A DNA stretch of 64,000 nt from Eutreptiella sp. 'Long Island Sound 2002' (GCA_964036045.1 OZ038383.1:112193241-112257240), one strand, 5' to 3'. Shown: positions 30,568 to 40,735, counted from the first letter of the stretch. Made by a program: numbers and translations. The notes: generated by a model from the sequence alone, not told the origin.

Positions 30568-33500
30568 GGGAGCTAAAGGGAGCTGAAGGGAGCTAAAGGG
30601 AGCTGAAGGGAGGTGAAGGGAGCTGAAGGAATGTGAAGGGAGGTAGAGGGAGCTAAAGGGATCTAAAATGAGGTAAAGGGGGCTAAAAGGAGCTAAAGGG
30701 AGCTGAAGGGAGCTAAAGGGATCTGAAGGGAGCTAAAGGGAGCTGAAAGAATGTGAAGGGAGGTAGGGGGAGCTAAAGGGATCTAAAATGAGGTAAAGGG
30801 AGCTAAAGGGAGCTAAAAGGAGGCTGAAGGGAGCTAAAGGGAGCTAAAGGGAGCTAAAGGGAGCTGGAGGGAGCTAGAGGGAACTGAAGGAATGTGGAAG
30901 GAGGTAGAGGGAGCTAAAGGTATCTAAAATGAGTTAAAGGGGGCTAAAAGGAGCTAAAGGGAGCTGAAGGGAGCTAAAGGGAGCTGAAGGGAGCTAAAGG
31001 GAGCTAAAAGGGAGCTGAATGGAGCTGAAGGGAGGTAAAGGGAGCTGAAAGGGAGCTAAAGGGAGCTGAAGGGAGCTAAAGGGAGCTGAAGGGAGCTAAA
31101 GTGAGCTGAAGGAATGTGAAGGGAGGTGGAGGGAGCTAAAGGGATCTAAAATGAGGTAAAGGGAGCTAAAGGGAGCTAAAGGGAGCTGAAGGGAGCCAAA
31201 GGGAGCTGAAGGGAGCTAAAGGGAGCTGGAGGGAGTTAAAGGGAGCTGAAGGAACGTGAAGGGAGGTAGAGGGAGCTAAAGGGATATAAAATGAGGTAGA
31301 GGGGGCTAAAAGGAGCTAAAGGGAGCCGAAAGGAGCTAAAGGGAGCTGGAGGGGGGGAAAGGGAGCTGAAGGAATGTGAAGGGAGGTAGAGGGAGCTAAA
31401 GGGATCTAAAATGAGGTAAGGGGGGCTAAAAGGAGCTAAAGGGAGCTGAAGGGAGCTAAAGGGAGCTGAAGGGAGCTAAAGTGAGCTGAAGGAATGTGAA
31501 GGGAGGTGGAGGGAGCTGAAAGGATCTAAAATGAGGTAAAGGGGGCTAAAGGGAGCTGAAGGGAGCTGAAGGGAGCTAAAGGGAGCTGAAGGGAGCTAAA
31601 GGGAGCTGAAGGGAGGTAAGGGGAGCTGAAGGAATGTGAAGGGAGGTAGAGGGAGCTAAAGGGATCTAAAATGAGGTAAAGGGGGCTAAAAGGAGCTAAA
31701 GGGAGCTGAAGGGAGCTAAAGGGAGCTGAAGGGAGCTAAAGGGAGCTGGAAGAATGTGAAGGGAGGTAGAGGGAGCTAAAGGGATCTAAAATGAGGTAAA
31801 GGGAGCTAAAGGGAGCTAAAAGGAGGCTGAAGGGAGCTAAAGGGAGCTAAAGGGAGCTAAAGGGAACTGAAGGGAGCTAAAGGGAACCGAAGGAATGTGA
31901 AAGGAGGTAGAGGGAGCTAAAGGGATCTAAAATGAGTTAAAGGGGGCTAAAAGGAGCTAAAGGGAGCTGAAGGGAGCTAAAGGGAGCTGAAGGGAGCTGA
32001 CGGGAGCTGAAGGCAGGTAAAGGGAGCTGAAAGGGAGCTAAAGGGAGCTGAAGGGAGCTATAGGGAGCTAAAGGGAGCTGAAGGGAGCTGAAGGGAGGTA
32101 AAGGGAGCTGAAAGGGAGCTAAAGGGAGCTGAAGGGAGCTAAAGGGAGCTGAAGGGAGCTAAAGGGAGCTGAAGGAATGTGAAGGGAGGTGGAGGGAGCT
32201 AAAGGGATCTAAAATGAGGTAAAGGGAGCTAAAGGGAGCTAAAGGGAGCTGAAGGGAGCTAAAGGGAGCTGAAGGGAGCTAAAGGGAGCTGAAGGGAGGT
32301 AAGGGGAGCTGAAGGAATGTGAAGGGAGGTAGAGGGAGCTACAGGGATCTAAAATGAGGTAAAGGGGGCTAAAAGGAGCTAAAGGGAGCTGAAGGGAGCT
32401 AAAGGGATCTGAAGGGAGCTAAAGGGAGCTGAAAGAATGTGAAGGGAGGTAGGGGGAGCTAAAGGGATCTAAAATGAGGTAAAGGGAGCTAAAGGGAGCT
32501 AAAAGGAGGCTGAAGGGAGCTAAAGGGAGCTAAAGGGAGCTAAAGGGAGCTGGAGGGAGCTAGAGGGAACTGAAGGAATGTGGAAGGAGGTAGAGGGAGC
32601 TAAAGGTATCTAAAATGAGTTAAAGGGGGCTAAAAGGAGCTAAAGGGAGCTGAAGGGAGCTAAAGGGAGCTGAAGGGAGCTAAAGGGAGCTAAAGGGAGC
32701 TGAAGGGAGCTGAAGGGAGGTAAAGGGAGCTGAAAGGGAGCTAAAGGGAGCTGAAGGGAGCTAAAGGGAGCTAAAGGGAGCTGAAGGGAGCTGAAGGGAG
32801 GTAAAGGGAGCTGAGAGGGAGCTAAAGGGAGCTGAAGGGAGCTAAAGGGAGCTGAAGGGAGCTAAAGTGAGCAGAAGGAATGTGAAGGGAGGTGGAGGGA
32901 GCTAAAGGGATCTAAAATGAGGTAAAGGGAGCTAAAGGGAGCTAAAGGGAGCTGAAGGGAGCTAAAGGGAGCTGAAGGGAGCTAAAGGGAGCTGGAGGGA
33001 GTTAAAGGGAGCTGAAGGAATGTGAAGGGAGGTAGAGGGAGCTAAAGGGATATAAAATGAGGTAGAGGGGGCTAAAAGGAGCTAAAGGGAGCTGAAGGGA
33101 GCTAAAGGGAGCTGGAGGGGGGGAAAGGGAGCTGAAGGAATGTGAAGGGAGGTAGAGGGAGCTAAAGGGATCTAAAATGAGGTAAGGGGGGCTAAAAGGA
33201 GCTAAAGGGAGCTGAAGGGAGCTAAAGGGAGCTGAAGGGAGCTAAAGGGAGCTGAAGGAATGTGAAGGGGGGTAGAGGGAGCTAAAGGGATCTAAAATGA
33301 GGTAAAGGGGGCTAAAGGGAGCTGAAGGGAGCTGAAGCGAGCTAAAGGGAGCTGAAGGGAGCTAAAGGGAGCTGAAGGGAGGTAAGGGGAGCTGAAGGAA
33401 TGTGAAGGGAGGTAGAGGGAGCTAAAGGGATCTAAAATGAGGTAAAGGGGGCTAAAAGGAGCTAAAGGGAGCTGAAGGGAGCTAAAGGGAGCTGAAGGGA

Positions 33501-34205
33501 GCTAAAGGGAGCTGAAAGAATGTGAAGGGAGGTAGAGGGAGCTAAAGGGAGCTAAAGGGAGCTGAAGGGAGCTAAAGGGAACTGAAGGAATGTGAAAGGA
33601 GGTAGAGGGAGCTAAAGGGATCTAAAATGAGTTAAAGGGGGCTAAAAGGAGCTAAAGGGAGCTGAAGGGAGCTAAAGGGAGCTGAAGGGAGCTAAAGGGA
33701 GCTGAAGGGAGCTGACGGGAGCTCAAGGCAGGTAAAGGGAGCTGAAAGGGAGCTAAAGGGAGCTGAAGGGAGCTAAAGGGAGCTAAAGGGAGCTGCAGGG
33801 AGCTGAAGGGAGGTAAAGGGAGCTGAAAGGGAGCTAAAGGGAGCTGAAGGGAGCTAAAGGGAGCTGAAGGGAGCTAAAGGGAGCTGAAGGAATGTGAAGG
33901 GAGGTGGAGGGAGCTAAAGGGATCTAAAATGAGGTAAAGGGAGCTAAAGGGAGCTAAAGGGAGCTGAAGGGAGCTAAAGGGAGCTGACGGGAGCTAAAGG
34001 GAGCTGAAGGGAGTTCAAGGGAGCTGAAGGAATGTGAAGGGAGGTAGAGGGTGCTAAGGGGATCTAAAATGAGGTAGAGGGGGCTAAAAGGAGCTAAAGG
34101 GAGCTGAAGGGAGCTAAAGGGAGCTGAAGGGAGCTAAAGGGAGCTGAAGGAATGTGAAGGGAGGTGGAGGGAGCTAAAGTGATCTACAATGAGGTAAAGG
34201 GAGCT
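30568..34205. repeat. 10-bp satellite, array 3
   Basis: Same satellite. Its first several hundred bases match the 3' flank of copy 1, rare variants included. A further copy of that segment near 32290-32620 carries no retrotransposon and so resembles an unoccupied paralogue of the site. The last 23 bp (34183-34205), with the unusual TCTACAATG in place of TCTAAAATG, are the left target-site duplication of element B. Confidence 0.97.
34183..34205. repeat. Left target-site duplication of element B
   Basis: 23 bp starting TCTACAATGAGG and ending GGGAGCT, identical to 40461-40483. The C in TCTACAATG is a rare satellite variant, which makes a chance match less likely. Confidence 0.8.
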
Positions 34206-34251
34206 CGGGTTCTTGCAATATGTATTAAATGGAATTACGATCACACTTGTC

Positions 34252-34747
34252 ATGATGGAGAGGTTGCAAACCCAAGTTACGAGGGTCGAGAGTGAATTGG
34301 CTGAAGTGGAATCGCGAGGAGAGTTTTGCAACTTTGCAAGTCAAGGTCGCGGCTCTCGAGGAGGTATATGAGAAGTGGGTCGCCGGCGAAGCGGTGGCTG
34401 ACGAGGAAGGGTACGAAACGGACGGTGATGATGACGGTCACATAGGTGTGCGCTTTCGCTCTTGGGAGTCAGATTCAGATGGGGAAGTAAAGTCGGCGGC
34501 CAAGGACCGCAAGCCGCCATCACGTTGGGATGGTGTTTCACGTGGGTCGCCTAGTGATGACCCTTTCTCTGATCTTTCTTGGGTCAAGGGCAAAGGTGCC
34601 TCTTGTATGCAAGCCAGCTCGTACACGCTGGATGCCTCCACCATGGGCTCATATGGGAATGGTGGTCGACCCATTCCCTCCCTCTTTAAGGATGATAGCA
34701 CGGAAGCTACATTTGATATGTCCAAAAGTCCAAAACGGGAAGAATAA
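34252..34747 (+). pseudogene. Frameshifted coding fragment of unknown origin (coiled-coil/acidic)
   Basis: Two reading frames join into one protein-like stretch. Frame 1, open from the element edge with ATGs at 34252 and 34255, reads MERLQTQVTRVESELAEVES and is heptad-like; it stops at about 34371. Frame 2 then carries LQVKVAALEEVYEKW followed by an acidic segment (YETDGDDDG) and a Ser/Asp-rich tail, to a stop at 34747. This suggests one coiled-coil protein broken by a frameshift and cut at the 5' side by the element boundary. It has lower GC than the rest of element B, so it may be captured. It could be a piece of a retroelement Gag or a host gene; I do not recognise it. Confidence 0.4.
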
Positions 34748-34884
34748 ATCAGACGCCATAGGGAGCAATGTGTAACGAAAAATGTATCCGCAAAAACAAA
34801 GAGTCCGCGACGACGCGGCCACGGTATGGCACACGCGAGCACGCACCCACACCCACACCGCACACACCACGCAACACACCGAGC
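34748..34884 (+). other. Spacer before the 65-bp minisatellite
   Basis: Short transition between the coding fragment and the minisatellite, with an AATAAA at about 34743. Nothing else is recognised. Confidence 0.5.
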
Positions 34885-36890
34885 ACGCGCACCGGTGAAC
34901 AGGGGCCGGGAGGCCCAGGACACCGCACACGCTGCACCGCACACCGGACACCACACACACACCGCAACACACCGCGACACCGGAGAACACGAACCAAGTG
35001 TCCCAGGACACCACACGCACAACACAACACGCACCACACGAGCGCAAAAGGGCCAAACGGCACACGCAACACCACGCACAGGGCGTGCACACCGGTGAAC
35101 ACGAGCCGGGAGGCCCAGGACACCGTACACACAACACCACACACAGAGCGTGCACACCGGTGAACGGGAGCCGGGAGGCCCAGGACGCCGTACACGCACC
35201 ACCACACACAAAGCGTGCACACCGGTGAACAGGAGCCGGGAGGCCCAGGACACCGCACACGCACACAGAGCGTGCACACCGGTGAACAGGAGCCGGGAGG
35301 CCCAGGACACCGTACACGCAACACCACACGCAGGGCGTGTGCACCGGTGAACAGGAGCCGGGAGGCCCAGGACACCGTACACACAGAGCGTGCACACTGG
35401 TGAACAGGAGCCGGGAGGCCCAGGACGCCGTACACGCAACACCACGCCGCCGTCCGGAGGGACGCGTGAGCACCCGGCGCCACCTGCCGGACGGGCTACC
35501 GGACCACCGGGCCCGCGCCACCCGGAGGGGTGAGTGCCCAGTTAACGCAAACCACACGCCCAATGGTACCACACCGGTGAACAGGAGCCGGGAGGCCCAG
35601 GACGCCATACACACAACGCCACACGCAGAGCGTGCGCACCGGTGAACAGGAGCCGGGAGGCCCAGGACACCGTACACACAACACCACGCACAGAGCGTGC
35701 ACACCGGTGAACAGGAGCCGGGAGGCCCAGGACACCGTACACGCGACACCACACACAGGGCGTGCACACCGGTGAACAGGAGCCGGGAGGCCCAGGACGC
35801 CGTACACGCGACACCACACGCAAGGCGTGCACACCGCTGAACAGGAGCCGGGAGGCCCAGGACGCCGTACACACGACACCACACGCAGGGCGTGCACACC
35901 GGTGAACAGGAGCCGGGAGGCCCAGGACGCCGTACACGCAACGCCACACGCAGAGCGTGCGCACCGGTGAACAGGAGCCGGGAGGCCCAGGACGCCGTAC
36001 ACGCGACACCACACGCAGGACAGCACACCGGTGAACAGGAGTCGGGAGGCCCAGGACGCCGTACACGCAACACCACACGCAGAGCGTGCACGCCGGTGAA
36101 CAGGAGCGGGAGGCCCAGGACGCCGTACACGCAACGCCACACGCAGAGCGTGCGCACCGGTGAACAGGGGCCGGGAGGCCCGGGACGCCGTACACGCGAC
36201 ACCACACACAGGGCGTGCACACCGGTGAACAGGAGCCCGGAGGCCCAGGACGCCGTACACGCGACACCACACGCAAGGCGTGCACACCGGTGAACAGGAG
36301 CCGGGAGGCCCAGGACACCGTACACACGACACCACACGCAGGGCGTGCACACCGGTGAACAGGAGCCGGGAGGCCCAGGACGCCGTACACGCAACGCCAC
36401 ACGCAGAGCGTGCGCACCGGTGAACAGGAGCCGGGAGGCCCAGGACGCCGTACACGCGACACCACACGCAGGGCGTGCACACCGGTGAACAGGAGCCGGG
36501 AGGCCCAGGACGCCGTACACGCAACGCCACACGCAGAGCGTGCGCACCGGTGAACAGGAGCCGGGAGGCCCAGGACGCCGTACACGCGACACCACACGCA
36601 GGGCGTGCACACCGGTGAACAGGAGCCGGGAGGCCCAGGACGCCGTACACGCAACACCACATGCAGAGCGTGCACGCCGGTGAACAGGAGCCGGGAGGCC
36701 CAGGACGCCGTACACGCAACGCCACACGCAGAGCGTGCGCACCGGTGGACAGGGGCCGGGAGGCCCAGGACGCCGTACACGCGACACCACACGCAGGGCG
36801 TGCACACCGGTGAACAGGAGCCGGGAGGCCCAGGACACCGTACACACGACACCACACACGGAGCGTGCACACCAGTGAACAGGAGCCAAG
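34885..36890 (+). repeat. 65-bp GC-rich minisatellite of element B
   Basis: About 27 imperfect units of roughly 65 bp, each containing CACCGGTGAACAGGAGCC, GGGAGGCCCAGGAC and a CA-rich part (ACACCACACGCAGAGCGTGC). Unit starts recur near 35220, 35278, 35343, 35638, 35701, 35768, 35899, 35965 and so on to 36873. Two non-matching spacers lie near 34940-35085 and 35440-35570. Because few stops occur in the unit, very long open frames run through it on both strands; these are not genes. Its place upstream of the ORFs resembles 5' monomer arrays of some LINEs. Confidence 0.9.
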
Positions 36891-36965
36891 CGGCGCGGCA
36901 CACCACACGAGCAACCCGCCCCCAAAACGAACCCAGCCCACGCCGCCCTGCAGGAAAGAAACACA

Positions 36966-37415
36966 ATGTCAGACCGCCAAGACCAACCGACCGGCCAAGG
37001 CCAACCCAGCGGGACCCAGCATCATACGCCCGCCCCCGAGGCCCGGGACCCTCCGCCGTCTCCCGCGGCCCTCTCCTCCGCCTCCGACTCCACAACCTCC
37101 ATCACCACGACCACCTCATCCACCACCACCACCACGTCCTCATCAAGCACTCCACCCCCCAGGCCGCGGGGGACACCTCCCAAACTGGCCTCCAAACCCG
37201 CCCCCACCGCGAGCAGCCCCGCTGCCGCCAAAGCCCACGCCCCGGCGAAGCCCACGCCCACGACCCAGCCGAAGCCAAAGGCCGCCGCCAAACAGCGGCC
37301 CGCAGCCAAGCCCAAGCCCAAGCCCAAGCCCAAACCCGGCGCCACGACGGCAGCTCGGGCCCGGCCCCCCCAGGATGTCCTCTACGACATCCGGCCCCAG
37401 CCGTCCCAGGCCTGA
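36966..37415 (+). CDS. Element B ORF1: Pro/Ala/Lys-rich low-complexity protein
   Basis: 149 codons from an ATG at 36966 (context ACAATGT) to a TGA at 37413. The product starts MSDRQDQPTGQG, then has a long Ser/Thr run (about residues 38-60) and a Pro/Ala/Lys-rich basic part with KPKPKPKPKP near residue 125. It has no recognisable fold. Such a basic disordered protein could bind nucleic acid as an ORF1-type chaperone, but this is inference. It lies just after the minisatellite and 60 nt before the next ORF, as in a short polycistron. Low complexity and high GC mean it might also be a chance open frame. Confidence 0.45.
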   Translation: MSDRQDQPTGQGQPSGTQHHTPAPEARDPPPSPAALSSASDSTTSITTTTSSTTTTTSSSSTPPPRPRGTPPKLASKPAPTASSPAAAKAHAPAKPTPTTQPKPKAAAKQRPAAKPKPKPKPKPGATTAARARPPQDVLYDIRPQPSQA

Positions 37416-37475
37416 AGGCAGCAGCGCCCAGCGCGGCGCCCCCCCACCGTCACCGACGCCACCGCCACCACCTTC

Positions 37476-38300
37476 ATGGCGGAGCGTGCCGCGGCCAAAG
37501 CGCGACGCGCCTCGTCCCACCACCTCCCAAAGCCCGCACCCCAGGCCCACGGACCGCTCCAGGGTCCACCAGCAGCGCCCCCGCCCCCCTACCGGCCCCC
37601 GATGACAGCCCACATGCAACGCATGCCCCACTACCGCCGCCGCCGCGAATCCCCGCCCAACCCGGAGGCGGAGACCGTACGCGCACACCCGCGGGTCCAC
37701 ATCCGCGTGCACTCCCACTCCCCACGCACCCCCACGGAACAGGACTACGAGGAATCCCCCCGGCCCGCCACCGCCGCCGGCCCCCACGACCCCGTCACAC
37801 CCACCCACGCCCACTCCTCCGCCCAAGACCGCAGGCCCGCCCAGGAACAGTGGTGGCAGCGCTGGACCCACACGCAGCTCTGGGAGCTGCGGAAGTGGGC
37901 CCGGGGAGAGCCCTCCCTCGAGGGCCTGGTCCATCGGCCCCGCAAGGGGTCGGTGGAGAACTGCCGCCTCCGGCCGGCGGGGGGGTGGATGCCGCAGGCC
38001 GCATGGGAAGCCATGCTGGCCGATGCGCTCCACCCCCTCGGAGTCCACCCCCGCAACCTCCCCGCGCCCCAGGACCACCCGTACGTCCTCAGGCGCCTGC
38101 GGGAGACCCCCCAGGAAGCGCGGCGAGACGGCATCCGCCTGTGGGACATCACCCAAAGCCCAGCCCCGCACGCACACACCCCCTCACCACCCCTCAAGCG
38201 TCGGCTCACCGACACTGGCGACACCCACAACACCCCAGGAGCCCTGCGCGCCACACAACACGACGCGCCTGACCCCCCGGCCAGCGGCGCCGCCATCTAA
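37476..38300 (+). CDS. Element B ORF2: Trp-containing protein similar in pattern to element C ORF4
   Basis: 274 codons from an ATG at 37476 (TTCATGG) to a TAA at 38298. The first 120 residues are Pro/Arg/His-rich and disordered. Residues 126-230 look folded: WWQRWTHTQLWEL, then RPAGGWMPQ, a helix-like EAMLADAL, and VLRRL. The spaced pattern GGW, E..L, P..P, VLR, R, W is also found in the last 80 residues of element C ORF4 (GGWAAPG..., VLR, ALAHW). That suggests a shared retroelement domain of unknown function. This comparison was made by eye and needs a real alignment. The function is unknown; it is the best candidate gene of element B. Confidence 0.5.
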   Translation: MAERAAAKARRASSHHLPKPAPQAHGPLQGPPAAPPPPYRPPMTAHMQRMPHYRRRRESPPNPEAETVRAHPRVHIRVHSHSPRTPTEQDYEESPRPATAAGPHDPVTPTHAHSSAQDRRPAQEQWWQRWTHTQLWELRKWARGEPSLEGLVHRPRKGSVENCRLRPAGGWMPQAAWEAMLADALHPLGVHPRNLPAPQDHPYVLRRLRETPQEARRDGIRLWDITQSPAPHAHTPSPPLKRRLTDTGDTHNTPGALRATQHDAPDPPASGAAI

Positions 38301-38656
38301 CCCCGTTATCCAGCACACCACCACCACGGGGCGCCACGCCAGGCCCCGCCCGGAAGTCACCAAACAAACCGGACGCCGAAGGAAGCCAACGCACACGACA
38401 ACGAGCACCACTACACCCAAAGGCGCCAAACCCGGGCCCAATACCGTGGGCTGCTCTCCACCCTCAGCACGACACACACGTCACTGACGTCACTCCTCCG
38501 CCGTGCCCCCTCCCACGCCACCGCCCCGCCCCCCCCCCTCCCGCCGCACGTCCCACGCCGCCCAGCACCCAGCCCCACACACTGCGCCACAGCATCGCCC
38601 TAGTCCGGCTCCTCCACCATCGCGCCACTTAGCACCTCACAGTAGACCGCCGTCCT
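38301..38656 (+). other. GC-rich stretch without a clear gene
   Basis: C-rich sequence between ORFs of element B. Overlapping open frames are low-complexity Pro/Arg and unconvincing. Confidence 0.5.
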
Positions 38657-38923
38657 GTGGTCCCGCTCCCCCCAGCACCGCTCCCAGGGCCGCACCCGAC
38701 CCACGCCGTGTTCGCCCCCACGTCGCGGGCCGCGGACATCCTCCCGCTCCTCGCCACCACCCCTCCCGGGCATCGCATACTGCTTGCCGCCAACCCCTCG
38801 GTCCTCAGTGAGGTCCCCATCGGGCACGCCGACGCCCTGCACGTGCGCCCGCTGCTGCCCAACCTGCACGCTGCGTACGCCCCTGGCACGCCCGTCGACC
38901 CCTCCGTGTGGGACTCCCAGTGA
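38657..38923 (+). CDS. Element B: short ORF, possible 3' remnant of a larger gene
   Basis: 88 codons ending at 38923. The middle reads like folded protein (AADILPLLATTPPGHRILLA, then ALHVRPLLPNLHAAY) and not like low-complexity DNA. It could be the end of a frameshifted ORF, since the preceding 300 bp are GC-rich with no clear frame. No family is recognised. The alternating hydrophobic stretch vaguely recalls parts of element C ORF3 (PLLLLVVASRGGSGRILGI). The start codon is uncertain. Confidence 0.25.
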   Translation: MVPLPPAPLPGPHPTHAVFAPTSRAADILPLLATTPPGHRILLAANPSVLSEVPIGHADALHVRPLLPNLHAAYAPGTPVDPSVWDSQ

Positions 38924-39039
38924 GGCCACCGGCCAACGGCCGGCCCGCACGCACCACCCCGCACCCGCCTCGGGCGCACGACTCCGTGGACGCCGCTACC
39001 CACACGCCCGGCCCCGCGCAACCGCCTAGCCGAGCCAGA

Positions 39040-39400
39040 ACTCAAGCACAAATCAAACCCGAGCCACACCCCGAAACCGCTAACCCTTGACCCCTAACCA
39101 AACCCGCCGAGGGAACAACGCAACCACAGCCCACACCCACAGCCCACACAGCCGCCTAACCAGCCAGCTCCAGAAGCAAAGAGACACCTCACCAAACCCA
39201 CCCTGACCCAAGCCTAACCGGGCCGAAGCCCCAACACAAATCAAACCCGAGCCACATCCCGAAACCGTCAACCCTTGACTCCAAACCAGGCCCGCTGAGG
39301 GAAATGCGTAGACACAGCCCACAGCCACAGCCCACACAGCCGCCTAACCAGCCAGCACCAGAAGCAAAGAGACACCTAACCAAACCCACCCTGACCCATA
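39040..39400 (+). repeat. ~187-bp imperfect tandem duplication
   Basis: AAACCCGAGCCACA.CCCGAAACC occurs near 39055 and again near 39242. The following text (CACAGCCGCCTAACCAGCC, GAAGCAAAGAGACACCT, AAACCCACCCTGACCCA) is repeated in the same order. No coding content is seen; it is probably part of the 3' region of element B. Confidence 0.8.
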
Positions 39401-39540
39401 CCCATGTACATCAGGACACGCGAGCCGCACCCCTGGGGCGCGACCGCCGCCACAGCACCGACGACACACGCCAGAGGACACAACGCTATAGCACCGCCGC
39501 ACCAGCTGCCCGTGCCTGTGCCTGCAGTGTACGCGCGCCT

Positions 39541-39655
39541 CTGTTTTCCTCTTTTTTGTTTTTTCTTTTTCTTTTTTCAAAAAAACAAAAAAACAGGTAA
39601 AAAAAAAAAAAAAAAAAAAAAAAACAAAAAACAAGAAAAAAAAAACGAAAATTAG
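39541..39655 (+). repeat. T-rich then A-rich tract (internal poly(A)-like)
   Basis: A T-rich segment (39544-39577) is followed by A-rich sequence including a run of about 26 A at 39599-39624 and more A-rich text to 39649. Neighbouring T- and A-tracts can fold back on each other. It could be an old poly(A) tail of an element inserted into the 65-bp array, since 65-bp units resume after it, or a simple-repeat expansion. Confidence 0.7.
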
Positions 39656-39689
39656 GGGGGGAGGAAGAGGGACACAACCACCCATGGCA

Positions 39690-39890
39690 CACGCGCACCG
39701 CACACAGCACGCACACCGGTGAACAGGAGCCCAGGGGCCCAGGACACCGCACATGCGACACAACACACCGAGCGGGCACACCGGTGAACAGGAGCCAGCT
39801 GGCCCAGGACACCGCAGACGCACCACAGCAAACCGCGCGGGCACACCGGTGAACAGGAGCCCAACGCCCCAGGACACTGCACACACGTAG
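39690..39890 (+). repeat. Three further 65-bp minisatellite units
   Basis: CACACCGGTGAACAGGAGCC followed by a GGGGCCCAGGACACC-type segment occurs near 39712, 39777 and 39843. These are the same family as 34885-36890 but lie on the far side of the ORF block, so the ORF-bearing 36.9-39.65 kb segment is flanked by the same repeat in direct orientation. Confidence 0.8.
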
Positions 39891-40446
39891 GGCAGCCGGG
39901 GGACAGGAAAGAACCAATACCCCATTGGTCTAACGCACTGGGGCGACCCAGCCGACCCACCGGGCCAGTGACAGGAGCGGTACTCCAAAGCCACTGGTCC
40001 GAGCCCGGCCAGGCTGCATCGAGGACCATGGCAAACGTCACCCGGAGCCATGGAAGCAACTGGTGACAGGCGAGCCGGTACACAGTCCAGGAGGGGGTCA
40101 CCTGCCAAGCAGAGTGGCCCCGCAACTCAAGCCACAAGGGTGAGGCGGTCGTACCGTAGACAAGCGGGAGCAATACCCCTTGTGGTGAGAGATACTCCAC
40201 ACAACTGGGCAGCCCCCCAGAGCTGCCGCCCAAAGGAGGGGGCATGTGGCCCTACCCATGGACACATGTGGGGACACCCTCCCACCTGGGACACATGGAC
40301 CGGGTGGCCGCGACAATGCCTTCCCAAGCACATGCGGGAGCGGCTCAAGAGGCACCTGACATAGGGCAGTGGGAGGGACAGGACGTCCATTTGGTAAGAC
40401 CTTCTTCCTGCAATGTCAAAGGAGGCATCCCGAGCTCCCGAAGATA
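39891..40446 (+). other. 3' region of element B, no gene seen
   Basis: Moderately GC-rich unique sequence with no convincing ORF. Near the end, CTTCCT and AGGAGG can form a 6-bp stem (one G-U pair) around a 10-nt loop, a possible 3' RT-recognition hairpin, but weak. Confidence 0.5.
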
Positions 40447-40460
40447 CCTACCTACCTACC
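40447..40460 (+). repeat. (CCTA)n 3' tail of element B
   Basis: 3.5 units of CCTA immediately before the right target duplication. Short tandem 3' tails instead of poly(A) are known in several LINE groups. Confidence 0.75.
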
Positions 40461-40708
40461 TCTACAATGAGGTAAAGGGAGCTAAAGGGAGCTAAAGGGA
40501 GCTGAAGGGAGCTAAAGGGAGCTGAAGGGAGCTTAAGGGAGCTGAAGGGAGTTAAAGGGAGCTGAAGGAATGTGAAGGGAGGTAGAGGGAGCTAAAGGGA
40601 TCTAAAATGAGGTAACGGGAGCTAAAGGGAGCTGAAGGGAGCTAAAGGGAGCTAAGTGGAGCTGAAGGGAGGTAAAGGGAGCTGAAGGGAGCTGAAGGGG
40701 GCTGAAGG
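40461..40708. repeat. 10-bp satellite, array 4 (between elements B and C)
   Basis: 248 bp of the same satellite separating the two non-LTR elements. Its first 23 bp are the right target duplication of B and its last 18 bp (40691-40708) are one target duplication of C. Confidence 0.95.
40691..40708. repeat. Target-site duplication of element C (3' side of the element)
   Basis: GCTGAAGGGGGCTGAAGG, identical to 63426-63443. The GGGGGCT variant after GAA is uncommon in the satellite. Confidence 0.8.
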
Positions 40709-40735
40709 TTTGAGGTTTGAGGTTTGAGGTTTGAT
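40709..40735 (-). repeat. (CCTCAAA)n 3' tail of element C
   Basis: On the + strand TTTGAGG three times, then TTTGAT; on the - strand this is the 3' end of the element as CCTCAAA repeats. A 7-bp tandem tail next to the target duplication is LINE-like. Confidence 0.8.

Larger units (their letters stand above)
34206..40460 (+). mobile_element. Element B: TSD-bounded non-LTR-like element lacking RT
   Basis: 6,255-bp block between two exact 23-bp satellite copies (34183-34205 and 40461-40483), both with the rare TCTACAATG variant. It ends on the + strand in 3.5 units of CCTA. A long target duplication plus a short tandem 3' tail is typical of LINE-type target-primed insertion. Inside are a gag-like fragment, a 65-bp minisatellite, Pro-rich ORFs, an A-rich stretch and a few more 65-bp units. 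No reverse transcriptase or endonuclease is seen on either strand, so it would be a non-autonomous element or a composite. One ORF resembles the C-terminus of ORF4 of element C. Confidence 0.7.

Noticed and set aside
34885-36890. CRISPR-like look of regular 65-bp repeats
   Set aside because: The units are contiguous and similar over their whole length, with no unique spacers, and the context is eukaryotic retroelement DNA.
34649-36964. Long - strand open frames (up to 771 codons) through the 65-bp repeats
   Set aside because: Cys/Trp/Arg-rich periodic translations come from a GC-rich unit with few stops; all three frames are open, and the unit length is not a multiple of 3.
40709-40735. TTTGAGG repeats as a telomere tract
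   Set aside because: Only about 3.7 units, placed exactly between a LINE end and its target duplication; better read as the 3' tail.
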